A DNA stretch of 64,000 bases from Congeria kusceri (GCA_027627225.1 JAPFQT010000040.1:1340501-1404500); one strand, 5' to 3'; positions 43,432 through 55,371 are shown, numbered from the stretch's first letter. Numbers and translations: made by a program. Notes: generated by a model not told the origin, from the sequence alone.

Positions 43432-45339
43432 TCCGTCGTTGTGTAGCTTGGTTTAGTTCCGTCGTTGTGTCTGTAGGTTGAGATCCGTCGTTGTGTCGCT
43501 TAGTTGAGTTCCGTTGTTGTGTCTCTTGGTTGAGTTCCGTCGTTGTGTAGCTTGGTTGAGTTCCGTCGTTGTGTCTCTTAGTTGAGTTCCGTTGTTGTGT
43601 CTCTTGGTTGAGTTCCGTCGTTGTGTAGCTTGGTTGAGTTCCGTCGTTGTGTCGCTGGTTGAGTTCCGACGTTGTGTCTCTTTGGTGAGTTTTGTCGTTG
43701 TGTAGCTTGCTTGAGTTCCGTCGTTATGTCTCTTGGTTGAGTTCGGTCGTTGAGTAGCTTGGTTGAGTCCCGTCGTTGAGTAGCTTGGTTGAGTTCCGTC
43801 GGTGTGTCGCTTGGTTGAGCGCCGTCGTTGTGTCGCTTGGTTTAGTTCCGTCGTTGTGTCGCTTGGTTGGGTTCAGCCGTTGTAATGCTTGGTTGACTTC
43901 CGTCGTTGTAAGGCTTTGTTGAGTTCGTCGTTGTGACGCTTGGTTGTGTTTCGTCGCTGTGAAGCTTGGTTGAGTTACGTCGTTGTGAAGCTTGGTTGAG
44001 TTACGTCGTTGTGAAGCTTGGTTGAGTTCCATCGTTATGAAGCTTGGCTGAAGTCCATCATTGTGAAGCTTGGATGAGTTCCGTCGTTTTGTCGCTTGAT
44101 TGTATTCCGTCGTTGTGACACTTGGTTGAGTTCCATCGTTATGTAGCTTTGTTGTGTTGCCGTCGTTGTGTCGCTTGGTTGTGTGCAGTTGTTGTGTCGC
44201 TTAGTTGTATTCCGTTGTAGTGACGCCTAGTTGTGTTCCGTCGTTTTTTCGCTAGGTTGTGTTCCGTTGTTGTGTCTCCTAGTTGTGTTCCGTTGTTGTG
44301 TCTCCGAGTTGTGTTCCGTTGTTGTGTGGCTTGTTTGTGTTTCATTGTTGTGTCGCCTAGTTGTATTCCATTGTTTGGTCTCTTGGATGTGTTCTGTTGT
44401 TGTGTCGCCTTGTTGTGTTTCGTTGTTGTGTTGCATAGTTGTGTTCCGTTGTTGTGTCGCTTGGTTGTGTTCCGTTGTTGTGTCGCCTGGTTGTGTTACG
44501 TTGTTGTGTCGCCTGGTTGTGTACAGCTGTTGTGTTACCTGGTTGTGTTCCTTCGTTGTGTCGCCTGGTTGTGTAACGCTGTTGTGTCGCCTGGTTGTGT
44601 TACGTTGTTGTGTCTCCTAGTCGGGTTACGCTGTTGTGTCGCCTGGTTGTGTTACGCAGTTGTGTTGCCTGGTTGTGTTACGCTGTTGCGTCGCCTGGTT
44701 GTGTTACGCTGTTGTGTTACGTCGTTTTGTCTCCTGGTTGTGTTACGCTGTTGTGTCGCCTGGTTGTGTTACGTTGTTGTGTCGCCTAGTCGTGTTACGC
44801 TGTTGTGTCACCTGGTTGTGTTACGCGTGTGTGTTGCCTGGTAATGTTACGCTTTTGCGTCGCCTGGTTGTGTTACGCTGTTGTGTCACCTAGTTGTGTT
44901 ACGCTGTTGTATTACCTGGTTGTGAAACGTCGTTGTGTAGCCTGTTTGTATTGCGCTGTTGTGTCGCCTGGTTGTGTTACGCTGTTGTGTCGCCTGGTTG
45001 TATTACGCTGTTGTGTCGCCTGGTTGTGTTACGCTGTTGTGTCGCCTGGTTGTGTTACGCTGTTGTTACGCCTGATTGTGTTACGTTGTTGTGTCGCCTG
45101 ATTGTGTTACGCTGTTGTGTCGCCTGGTTGTGTTACGCTGTTGTGTCGACTGGTTGTGATACGCTGTTGTGTCGACTGGTTGTGTTACGCTTTTGTGTAC
45201 CCTGGTTATGTTACGCTGTTGTGTCGCCTGCTTGTGTTGCGCTGTTGTTTCGCCTGGTTGTATTCAGCTGTTGTGTCGCGTGGTTGTATTACGCTGTTGT
45301 GTCGCCTGGTTGTGTTACGCTGTTGTGTCGCTTGGTTGG
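43432..45339 (+). repeat. 26-bp satellite, array 3 (largest)
   Basis: About 73 units of 26 bp. The units change along the array: GTTGAGTTCCGTCGTTGTG types up to about 44.1 kb, GTTGTGTTCCGTTGTTGTG types to about 44.48 kb, and GTTGTGTTACGCTGTTGTG types to the end. The last type is the one in array 2. The 3' flank (TTGGATAAATTGTCA onward to about 46005) matches the flank of array 2. Frames up to 203 codons are artefacts. Confidence 0.97.
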
Positions 45340-45507
45340 ATAAATTGTCACGATGAGCATGTTTGCTGTAATTGGACATTGATATATTTATATTTATTTT
45401 GACGTGTTTATTTACGCGACTTGTCTCGCTGCTGTTTTATCATGTACGCTTGTTGTTACAATAGTTATTTATTGTTGTTCAAATGCAACGATTTTTCGTG
45501 TATGTGT

Positions 45508-45857
45508 GTTATTTTAGAAATAATTTTCGATTTATTATTGTTTTTCGGCCAATAAACAACGATTTGGAGTTCTTATGCATAGGAATTAAACCACGAGGAC
45601 GTTAGCTCGAATGGTTGAATAGCAACGCATTAGAACGACAAATAGTTGTTTATTGGCCGATAAACAACGACAATGCGAAAGTTATTTCAATTCTAACATA
45701 ATTTGACAATTTTTTGCAATTGTAATGAAACTACATTTTACCAAGCTCCGCTCAGAATCGGGACTATTTGTTGCGTTGTTTATTGAGTAATTTAACAACG
45801 ATCATTTTGTTCTTTGTGTATAGACAAATTAGCGAGTATCATGTTAGAATTAGACTC
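45508..45857 (-). mobile_element. family A, copy 10, inverted
   Basis: Full inverted copy from AAATAATTTTCGATTTATTA to GCGAGTATCATGTTAGAATT. It sits in the 3' flank of array 3 at a place where the paralogous flank of array 2 (about 28200) has no such element. Confidence 0.85.
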
Positions 45858-45859
45858 AA

Positions 45860-47108
45860 CCGTGTAATGCCTCAATTTAATGACAAGATTAAAGATTTAT
45901 TAAAACAGTTTAATGAATACTGGTTGAATGTTTTATTGTATTTGTGTTTTACTATTTCGTGTGCTTTGCAGTTATATGTCTATATGTAGCTTCGTTAACC
46001 TTTAGGAAGAGTTGTTACTAGATTTGTGCACATAAGTATCGCTTATTTTTACGTCGGTAAAAGATGGTAAAGAAATGTTTCTGTATACGAGTATGGAAGA
46101 ACATGCATTGTACTACTACGATATTCGTACATTTTACCATCTGTTGATAAACTACATTGGGGCTGTTGTGTAACAGTGTCGTTATACAATACATAAAAGC
46201 AATAATGACCAAGGGAAGGGAATAGCAGTTTTTACAGCTTTTTTGAGGTGTTGAATTGCTGGAGCGCTGCTAGGTTTTGCAGACAAAGAGCCATAAATAA
46301 ACATTCCCCAAATGTGTGTCTGTGTCACTTCATAGTTTGAAATTAAATAAACAACAACTTAGATAATACATGGTGTTATGTCGTTTAGTTGATTAATTAA
46401 TTATAATCGTACATATCAATTTAATTCTAACGCCTTCATTGTAATGCCCGATGCGTTTTCGATACATTTAGATCGTTGCTTGTTGTTTAACTGAAATAAA
46501 TGTAATGCCTGCTACTTACTAACTCATAACAGTTAAACAAAAATTATTGGGGAATATAATAATATATAATAACAATCTAAACAATTCAAATAACAATGAA
46601 CTACCTACAAGACACGGAAGACAACTCGATACTACTTCTTGGCCAGTTCCCAAATGGCAGTTGCTTCCCTTAGGTTATCTAGACCTGATTATAAAAGTCT
46701 GATATTAATATACGATACATGTATATTGTTTACAATTTAAATTCGTTATGTTTTGTATAACATTTTAGCTCATTTGTATATAGTTTATATTGTTTTGGCA
46801 GCGAATAAAAAGTAATTGAATAAATAACTGAGTTAATAGTATTTTCCCTTTCTTACCAACATATTAGTATGGCTTATGATCGTATTTAGGGTGAACGTAA
46901 AAGCATGCGTTTATTAAAATATTTCTTTCTATATGTCGATACCAAGAATGTATCTTTTTCAAACATCATCTTTCATAAAAATGTATATTGTTATTTTGGC
47001 TTAAATATTTGAAGAACATGTGAGCTTTCCTACTCGCCCCCCGCTAACGCGTCTTAACCTTGGTCAATGTTTTGGTTAAAGTCTTGTGACTTCGAATCTA
47101 CATAAGGA
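45860..47108. other. AT-rich unannotated sequence
   Basis: No gene recognised. Around 47020-47100 GAGCTTTCCTACTCGCCCC resembles the start of the D/E families, probably a relic interrupted by the element at 47109. Confidence 0.4.
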
Positions 47109-47456
47109 GTAAAAAATATGTTTGTTTCAGGTTACATGCCCCACAAAATGAGGGTAGGTAGGTAGGTAGGGATTTATTATTATTGTTTTTTTTTTTTGGG
47201 GGGGGGGGGGGGTGGAATGGTCACCTTTAAGATTCTAAAACTTAATGAATATTCAAAACATATCTTTAATATCTTTATTTAAACATTGTTTTTAAGTGGA
47301 TTCTATCAAAACAAAACACTTATTTGTCCAAAAACATTTTAATTAATGGAAAAAGGTAAATAAAATAAAATTATATCTGACAAACTCAATAAATGTTCTA
47401 GGGTCGGGGCATTTTTAGGGTAGGTCGGGTAACCTGAAACAAACCTATTTTTTTAC
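47109..47456. mobile_element. TTTCAGGTTAC inverted-repeat element
   Basis: Left end GTAAAAAATATGTTTGTTTC then AGGTTAC; right end GTAACCTGAAACAAACC then TATTTTTTTAC is its inverse. Inside are GGTAGGTAGGTAGG (about 47155), a T run followed by a G run (47186-47212) and GGTCGGGGCATTTTTAGGG. Words such as GTAGGGTCGGG also occur in the MITE at 36620. Non-coding. Confidence 0.8.
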
Positions 47457-47459
47457 GCT

Positions 47460-48125
47460 CAACTTATTCACTTGAAACTTGGAATATACCCCCGTCATCA
47501 ACTCCAGTATCAGATGCAGACTTTCCCATAACTCTTTTTTTTTGTATTTTAACAGAATTATGCTCTTCTTTACTGCGCAGAGTAAATCGGTTTTAACTAA
47601 AAAATGATGTATCAAATTATGAAGTGTCAGACGTCTTTTTTGGTTGACTAAACGTGATGTGGTAATATACAAGGTTATCCGCTTTCTTTAGATTCCTTCA
47701 TAATTAAAATATGTCCATAAATTATTGTTCATGTGGTTTATTAAAAATTATACTCTTTGTACCATTATTAAAAGTTAATCATGGAAAGCGTTTCAATAGA
47801 TTTACAATAAGTCCATCCTTCCAGCCACGTGCTGGACACGTGCAACTTTTGTCTGCATAATTTAACGTCTGCATAATTGTCGTCTGCACCATGTCACGTG
47901 TCCCATTTTCTACAACGGAACAGCCGTGTCGTGGATGAAATACGGGTTAAATCGACCTTACTTGTAAACCGGAAGTCTACATGAAAATTAACCTAGAAAG
48001 ATTTCCGAAATGGAATGCCGATTGGTGGTTGTTCATAGGACGATCGTACCAACTTGTACACAAAGTGCTCAAGGTTGAGGTACTGTGGTTACTTACAGTC
48101 ATAGTGTCCTATCGTTGCGTCGCTT
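47460..48125. other. unannotated sequence
   Basis: 47840-47970 carries GTCTGCATAATTGTCGTCTG and AAACCGGAAGTCTACATG, a relative of the repeat at 21790 and 60490. The last bases (TATCGTTGCGTCGCTTGG, 48108-48130) are one unit of the 26-bp satellite. No gene. Confidence 0.5.
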
Positions 48126-48147
48126 GGTGTGTCACGTCACGTGTTAA

Positions 48148-48280
48148 TAATCACGTGCGCACGTGTTAAATATCACGTGTGCACGTAATAACTATCACGT
48201 GCGCACGTGATAGTTAACACGTGCGCACATCATGATTAACACGTGCGCACGTGGTAGCTAACATGTGCGCACGTGTTAAA
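48148..48280. repeat. 22-bp array of CACGTGCGCACGTG palindromes
   Basis: Six 14-bp palindromes or near palindromes start at about 48152, 48174, 48196, 48217, 48240 and 48262, a spacing of 21-23 bp. Spacers alternate as inverted ATCA/TGAT and TTAA types. The array ends in AAATAAAATATTTATCATG and TCCCCTCTATA, the right end of the foldback element at 23003, so it appears to be an amplified inner part of that family. Confidence 0.9.
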
Positions 48281-48434
48281 TAAAATATTTATCATGTCCC
48301 CTCTATAACAGAATCAGGATTTTATAACAACTGTGAGGTATTTACAAAATTTAACTTATCTAAAGGACCAGACTCACAGGAAGTTCTCCATAAAACATAT
48401 GGTCACGTGTTTTACCATAATATGTTGTTGTTGT

Positions 48435-49945
48435 TAACTCACCGAGAACGAAGTGCTTAAGTGTGAGCTATTCTAGTCAGTCACCGTCCGTCGTCGTCGT
48501 CAATATGTTTACTTTAAACAACTTCTTCTCTGACACCGCTTGGCGGATTTTAAGCAAACTTGGCAGGAATGTTCCTGGGATGGTTCTTTATCAAAGTCCT
48601 TCAATTCATTTGAATATCTAGAAAACTATTTTTGCCATGGCAACCAAAATCTTAAAAAACTGGAAAACTTTAAAAAATCTTCTGTCCAAAACCACTGCTT
48701 GGATTTTTAATAATTTCACAGAAATGTTCCTCGGTTGACCCTCTACTAAATTTTTTCAAATTATTTTGATTTCTTAAAAAAAAAACATGGCCGCCAGGGG
48801 GTGGTGCAGTTTTCCTTCTTTACCGGTAGCTATATAGAAAATTGTGAAAATCTTCTCCTCAGAAACCGCTGGCCGGATTTCAAAATAATATCACATAAAT
48901 GTTCCTTTGGTGACCCTCTACCAAATGTCTTGAAATCATTTGATTCGTTAAACAAATGGCCGCCAGGGGGTGGGGCAGATTTCCTTATTTTTGCTTTACA
49001 GAAAACTTTGAAAATCTTCTTCTTAGAAAGCGCTGACCGGATTTCAAAATTTTCTCACAGAAATGTTTGTTGGGTGACCCTCTACTAAACTTTATTCAAA
49101 GTATTTTGATTCGTTAAAAAACATGGCCACCATGGAGCGGGCAGTTTTCCTTGTATGGCTATATAGAAAACTTTAAAAAATCTTCATGTCCGAAACCGCT
49201 GGCCAGATTTCAAAATAGCTTCACATAAATATTCATTGGGTGACCCTCTACCAAATTTCTTCAAATCATTTTTAATCGTTAAAAAACAGACCGCCAGGGG
49301 TAGGGCTTTTTGTTTCTTATACAGCTATATAGAAAACTTTGAAAATCTTCTCAGAAACCGCTAACCAGATTTCAAAATAACTTCACATAAATAGTACTTG
49401 GGTGACCCTCTACCAAATGTCTTTAAATCATTTTGATTCATTAAAAAACATGGCCAATAGGGGATCGGGGCAGTTTTCCTTATATGGCTATACAGAAAAC
49501 TTCTTGTCCGAAACCGCTGAATGGATTTCAAAATAATTTACATAAATGTTCCTTGGGGGATCCTCAACCAAATCTCTTCAAATCATTTTGATTTGTAAAT
49601 TATATGACCGCCAAGGGGTTAGGCAGTTGTCCTTATATGTTATATAGAAAACTTTGAAATCTTCTTGTCAGAAACCACCGACCGGAATTTAAAAATAAGT
49701 TTGCACAAATGTTCCTTGGTTGACATTCTATCTGTGTTTTTTTTTTAAATGTTCTTGCTAAAACTACTTGCTGGATTTTGAGATAATTTCACCTAAATAT
49801 TTCTTCCATTTATTAAATTCCTTCAAATTGTTTTGATTCACTAAAAACATTACTGTCAATGGTCCATTGTCACATCTCTGAATACGCTATTAACCTTTTA
49901 CGAGCTATAATGGTTCATTCAACTCAGGTGAGCGACCCGGGGCCA
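48435..49945 (+). mobile_element. AGCTCACC-family element, full length, paralogous copy
   Basis: Starts TAACTCACCGAGAACGAAG and ends ACTCAGGTGAGCGACCCGGG. It has more tandem sub-repeats of about 170 bp than its paralogue at 29766. Sub-repeats contain CATGGCCGCCAGGGGGTGG (48786 and 48956). The frame 48801-49088 is not coding. Confidence 0.85.
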
Positions 49946-50144
49946 TTTTATCTTTTATTTTTTATCTTTAATGTGCCTGTCAAATATATCTCTACCGGTA
50001 ATTCAATTGTATAGACTTAAACTGTGGAGAAATTAATCGGTAAGTTTGGTCACATGTTGTTTGGCGCCATGCATTCATGTATAATAAAAAAATAATTTTT
50101 GATTTTGAGTTGTTTATCTGTAAAAAAAAAACGGTTTCAAGTTC

Positions 50145-51008
50145 TGATGCTACTCGCTTATTTTTCTATAGACAAAGAACAACATTATCGTTGTTAAACT
50201 ACCCAATAAACAATGCAAAAAGAAGTCCCGATTCTGAGCGGTGCATAGGAAAATAAAGTTATCGTTACAATTGCAATAATATTTGTCAAGTCATGTTAGA
50301 ATCAAAATAATTTTCGCATTATCATTGTTTATTGGCCAATAAACAACTCTTTGTCGTTCTGATCCGTGGCTATTAAACAACTCGGGCTAACGCCCTCGTG
50401 GTTTAATTCCTACACATCAGAACTCCAAATCGTTGTTTATTGGCCGATAAACGAAAAATCGTTGTTTATTACGGATAAACAGCGATATAGCGAAAATTAA
50501 TTCGATTCTAACATGATATGACAACAAGTTCTGCAATTACTATATTTTAAGACTTTTGCGAGTTGTTTATTGGCTATTAACAACGAAATTTTGTCTTCTT
50601 TGTTTATAGAAAACTGCGTGTGTCATGTTAAAATTGCTGTTTAATTTAATTTAAACAGCGAAATACAAACATCCGCAAATTAATTGAAATAAATATTCTA
50701 ACATGATACGCGCAGTGTTTTCTATAGACAAAAAACACAATTTACCGTTGTTAAGCTACGGTACCAATAAACAACCTGAAAATAGTTCCGAAACTGTAAA
50801 ATATATTTCGGAGTGTAATTGCGGAATATGCTGCCAGGTCATGTTAGAAACTAAATAATCTTCGCATTATCGTTGTTTATCGGCTAATAAACAACGATTT
50901 GTCGTTCTAACGCCCTCGTGGTTTAATTTCTACGCATCAAAACTCAAACTCGTTGTTTATTAGCCGATAAACAACTTTAAATCTAAAATCTAAAATTATT
51001 TCATAAGT
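50145..51008 (+). mobile_element. family A, copy 11, chained form
   Basis: Same order of units as copy 8: module 1, module 2, inverted module-1-like unit (50508-50630), second module 1 (50697) and second module 2. Paralogous to 31912-32805. Confidence 0.85.
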
Positions 51009-52094
51009 ATATTTTACGTGTTCTATAGCGAATTAATGCAATTTGTTTCGATGAAAATATTCTCTCTCTATTTCCAACCCTACAATAAGAGGATTTGTTT
51101 ATCAACCTATGGCTGTTGTCTGGAAATAACATTGTCGGTTTAGATATAACTTCTATATGCCCGAAGTGTAAAACATTCTAAAGATGTCAGAGTGTTTCTC
51201 TCGTTGTATTAATGTTGCACGCCAGTGTGACATTCATCATTTACAAAAAAAAAAAATCTATTCCTCCCGGTTTCTGGAACTGTCGTCTGCGCGAATTATT
51301 GTCACATATCCAATGTCGGATTAGAACATCTGAAAAAGTCGAACCGGAAGACTACAAACCGGGAGCAAGTAACTGCAATGAACGGTCCTGACTTCTCGTT
51401 CTCCGTCTTACTGCGTATAGACTGGTACACGTGCGACAAGCTTCTCGACGACAACACGTGCACGATAGTTAAAATAACACCAATTAACTGGGTTTAATTG
51501 ATATCGTTTTGTTGCGAAGTAAAGCACGATTTTTCTGATTTTGTTGTTGATTTTCACACTTACCAATCATACGGTTTGGCTTCGCCACCGTCACAAGTGA
51601 AGCTTAAGTCGTTAACAGGTTTCATCAAAGAAATAGATTGTTGTGGCAAATTATTGCTATAATAAGAACAGTCGTCTGTAAGTTTCTGTCAAATTTGTTG
51701 TTTTTAAAATGTCGTTCAGATACAAAGGTCCTTTGGTCCATGAATATTACAGACTAGAATCTAACTTTGATAATTTTCATGTACAATCTTGCATGAGTAG
51801 CAATAATTCAGATGTAGACAACAGTCAATTGAGTCTCTTTCGAAATCTGCGGTCAGGGCTTTCCGATTATGTTTGCAATACATTATATATGTCCAGGGCT
51901 GGTATTTAAAAGCTTATAAGGGAAATCTAAACATACGATGTACTTTCATATCAAATTTTCTGTGTGAAATCCAAATGACAACACATTCAAAACAGTAAAA
52001 TACAATTACCATCGAAACAATATGTATATTCAAAAATGTAAAACTAAATATACAAATACAAATTGGATAGCATAATTGGAAATCGTTTTTGTCG
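51009..52094. other. duplicated flank and unannotated sequence
   Basis: 51010-51130 and 51400-51550 match 32820-32930 and 33230-33350 (CTATGGCTGTTGTCTGGAA; ACACGTGCACGATAGTT). At 51893 GTCCAGGGCTGGTATTT is a MITE left end. The 66-codon frame 51709-51909 has no recognised motif. Confidence 0.5.
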
Positions 52095-52312
52095 AGCCCG
52101 CTTGCCCAATGGCGGTTCGGTGTATGTGCGTGCGTGCGTCCGCTCTTGTCCGGACTGTTAATTCATCATTCATCAGGGAATTTTAAAACAGCTTGCCACA
52201 CATTTTCACTATATTTAGACGGCGTGTCGCACCTGTGACCCTAGCTCAAAGGTCAAGGTCACACTTACAGGTCACAGGTTAAATATGGTCACAATGTTGC
52301 CAACAGGCATCT
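52095..52312 (+). repeat. single-unit relative of the 161-bp repeat at 20630
   Basis: GCTTGCCCAATGGCGGTTCGG, GCGTGCGTGCGTCC, TCTTGTCCGGACTGTTAATTC and TCAAAGGTCAAGGTCACAC. It has one unit where the other locus has four. Confidence 0.75.
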
Positions 52313-52729
52313 AGTTGATTTGTTTCTAATTATACTAGTAGTTTATGTCGTAGTTTTTAATGTTTTGTTGTGCAGTAGGCTATGTGACGCATTTCAAAAG
52401 CCGTGAATAGATATTATTATCAAAATAGTGAATTGCATTCTGTAAACAACAGCCTCAACTTCATGAGACATATTAACACAACGTTTACATTTTTTTTCGG
52501 ACAAGAAAAGCAACGTCTGAAAATTGAACGTAAATATCTATGACTGATGGATGTTAGTATGATCTAAATCTGATATGACGAATCATTTGCCCCTCAACAA
52601 GAGAGTTTTGCGGGCGTTATTTTGTTTGTGTGTTTGTTTTGTAAGCAATTTGACGCAAAACGTTATGAATTTGTTTTCAGAAGGTTCTCCGAAAAAGTTG
52701 GAAATTGGTCAGTGAACAAATGATTAGTT

Positions 52730-52922
52730 TAAACCTATTTATTTAAGCTCGATTGCATCGAAAGCTTAAGGCTTATTGAGACACTCTCGAGTCCGTTTCC
52801 TGGGTAGAACCAGTACTTGGTGTCTTTGGGGGATATCTTGAGTACGCTCCCAGAGTGAGGCTCGATCCCGGGACCACCCGATCGCTAGGCGGACACCATA
52901 TCCACTACGCCACCGCGACCTC
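52730..52922 (-). mobile_element. tRNA-derived SINE
   Basis: Minus strand A-box-like GGTGGCGTAGTGGATA (52898-52914) and B-box-like CCGGGATCGAGCC (52859-52870), then body CACCAAGTACTGGTTC and GACTCGAGAGTGTCTC. The best preserved of three copies of this family here (22195, 43195). Confidence 0.85.
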
Positions 52923-54183
52923 AACAAATGAATATAATTTGTTTGTGATCCGGATTATGTCTATGTCCAGGATATTTTGGGGAAAGATCCTTTATTGTTA
53001 GAAGATTTTTACATTTTGCTGTATAACTCATAATTAAGTGGCATAATACATGTTGGATTAAGCTGCCTTTGCTCTCCGAGTGCCACCCAGTTACGTTATA
53101 TGTTACGTACATGTTGTCCTTAAAAGCCAAAATGAAAGTAGTTCCTTTCAAGCAGTTTCAATACATTGACCATTTTGAAAGATACCATCTGCATGTAGAT
53201 TGTTGTTCCTTTTCAAAATCAATGCATCTACCTGTATCAAGGTTTCTGAAAACCTGTTAGTCGATTAAATTTAATACAATATGCAAGACAATTTTTAACG
53301 ATAGTGAACTCTAGTTATTCTGCAACTGTTAATATTTGGTGGTGATGGTTGTGTCCGGGTATATTGGAATTAGAACGACTATATAGCCACAGTCCGCGTC
53401 CGGGTTTTGAAAAGCTATTTAATCAAATATAAAAGTTATTTCGAAAACAGAATATTTTTTAAATTCAGCTAAGTTGAGCTGTAAAATCAAGATCAGCTAA
53501 GATATGGCCCCATGTTCACAAAGGATTAGCTCTAGGACGAAGATCAATCTTAGCTGAACTTGATCTTCTAGCTCAGATGGGCGGAATCTCAAAAATATTT
53601 TATTTTTCGAAATACCCCTTTTCTTCTTCATAAAATAAGCCAATTTTTTTAAAGTTTTTATTAAAACATGGATCTCATTAAGAAAATCTACGCTGATATA
53701 CGCTGAGAGGAGTTCATTATTATGTAAAATATATAATTGTCCTATTATTAAAATTGATCCAGATATTTAGTGAACACCATTTTTAGTCTGATCCTGAAAA
53801 ATTTAGTTCAACTTGTTTTGTAAACACGGGGACTGGTCACACTCTGTATCGTATAAACCAAGTGTTCGTTGGACATGTTGTGTTGATCAGGTCGAGCTGA
53901 CGCGTAAACCGGAAGTTTACATACCGAAATCAATTGATTCCTACGGACCGTCCTGACCTAGGTGCAACTCTGTCTTCCTCCGTATTTATTGGTACACGTG
54001 TACCAAGTTTTTCGACAAAGAAGAAGAATACGATTCGCGACATGTGTTGTTGATTTGCGCACATTACGAACAGAGTATTGTTTCTCATTCCCGTTTATTA
54101 CACAAAACAATCTTTAAAGGTGCGACCTGGGCCCTTGTTAAGAAAGATTTTTAAGTCGTTCATAACTAAGTTGGAAATAAGTT
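52923..54183. other. unannotated sequence
   Basis: 53880-54055 is a diverged copy of the repeat at 21790 (TAAACCGGAAGTTTACATA, TTGGTACACGTGTACC). 53505-53560 holds a MITE-like end (GGCCCCATGTTCACAAAGG). No gene seen. Confidence 0.45.
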
Positions 54184-54199
54184 AACACACCACCACCAC

Positions 54200-54237
<38 letters not shown>

Positions 54238-54242
54238 ACAAC
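54184..54242. repeat. (CAA)n/(CAC)n microsatellite
   Basis: CACCACCACCACCAACAACAAC followed by further CAA repeats; lies just before the transposon at 54308. Confidence 0.9.
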
Positions 54243-54853
54243 CATTTATTAGCTCTTAAGCATGCAGTTGCTTTTTCGCCATACGCAAAAACACAAGTGC
54301 TATACATCACGGCCTGTACCCGGATAATCCTAACGCAGTGCAGCGACCCTAACGCTTTGCCAAAATGGCGGACACAGAGACAGAATATGCTATTATTTGT
54401 CACGTTTTTATCATGTTGTTATATTTGTGTTAAGTATTAATTTAAATCTTTTAATAGTTATAGTGTACAGTGGTTTATGTACTTAATATTTTGTTTGACA
54501 ATCACTCTTATGATGCTTGAAGTCATTATAATGTACCCGAAAGTCCGCTTAAGAACATTTTTATGTTTCCGACCTGTTAAAATATCTTAAAATGCATTAG
54601 TACCTTACTTGAAAACTATATTAGTTAAACGAACATATCTACGACAATGTGTAATCATATCAAAGTTTAAAGTCGATGTTTACAGCTAAAACATTGTCTT
54701 TATTGTGAAGTGGTTATGTGCTTGCGGATAATTCCTGACTGATGTAGGAAACTGTGATGGATAAGTGCAAACGTAAAAGGATAATTACCTAACACACTGA
54801 AAAATAAAATATATGTTCGTCCTGTATACATGAAATAATTTCTTTAAGTGTTA

Positions 54854-55165
54854 TTAATGTGCTTGTTCAATCATTTCCTCTAAACTGTCAGAAGATGTGT
54901 CACAATATACACACTTAAACTTTGGACGTTCAAATATATTCACAAGAGGGTCACTACGATTGCATTCTATTCTTTTACATTTTTAAGGGTGTTCCACTTT
55001 CATTATTTTGAACTATATATACGACATCGTCTTTAATAATAACGGATTTGTTCTGTCTTTGCAAATTGTTTGGCACTCTATCAGGATAGAATTTCGAGCG
55101 ATACCCATTATTCCAGCTATATATTCGTCCAGCAAAAGCTCGCGATTTTCAACACAGGTTTTCAT
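54854..55165 (-). pseudogene. small decayed coding sequence with CxxC motif, unknown function
   Basis: Minus strand. An ATG at 55163-55165 opens a frame reading MKTCVENRELLLDEYIAGI. Coding-like sequence then continues in a second frame (NGYRSKFYPDRVPNNLQRQ and onward to VVYIVQNNESGTPLK) and, after another shift near 54985, in a third (KRIECNRSDPLVNIFERPK, FKCVYCDTSSDSLEEMIEQ), closing with TAA at 54854-54856. Total is about 103 codons. The last part has Cys-x2-Cys and a late His, which could be a zinc finger. It is inside the transposon and may be a remnant of its gene or a captured exon. Not recognised. Confidence 0.45.
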
Positions 55166-55371
55166 GGTAAAGTTTTATATGTAAATACACGTTAAAAATT
55201 GTCACTGGTGAACGAGCAAATTATACAATATGACTGGAATGAAAATATAAATATATAAAGGTCCATTATAGTCGTTCAGCATACATGTATATTAATTTAT
55301 TTATATAGAATGTTTGTCGGTTAGGTGTTTATTTGTCGGGTTTTATACGTTTGTTTTGGTTTTTATCCGTT

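Noticed and set aside
44233..44844. 203-codon open frame
   Set aside because: Same satellite artefact in array 3.
54366..54434. Short plus-strand frame starting ATGGCGGACACAGAG as a possible first exon
   Set aside because: It begins inside the transposon inverted repeat, stops after about 22 codons and shows no convincing donor site; AAAATGGCGGAC is also simply a YY1-like word.
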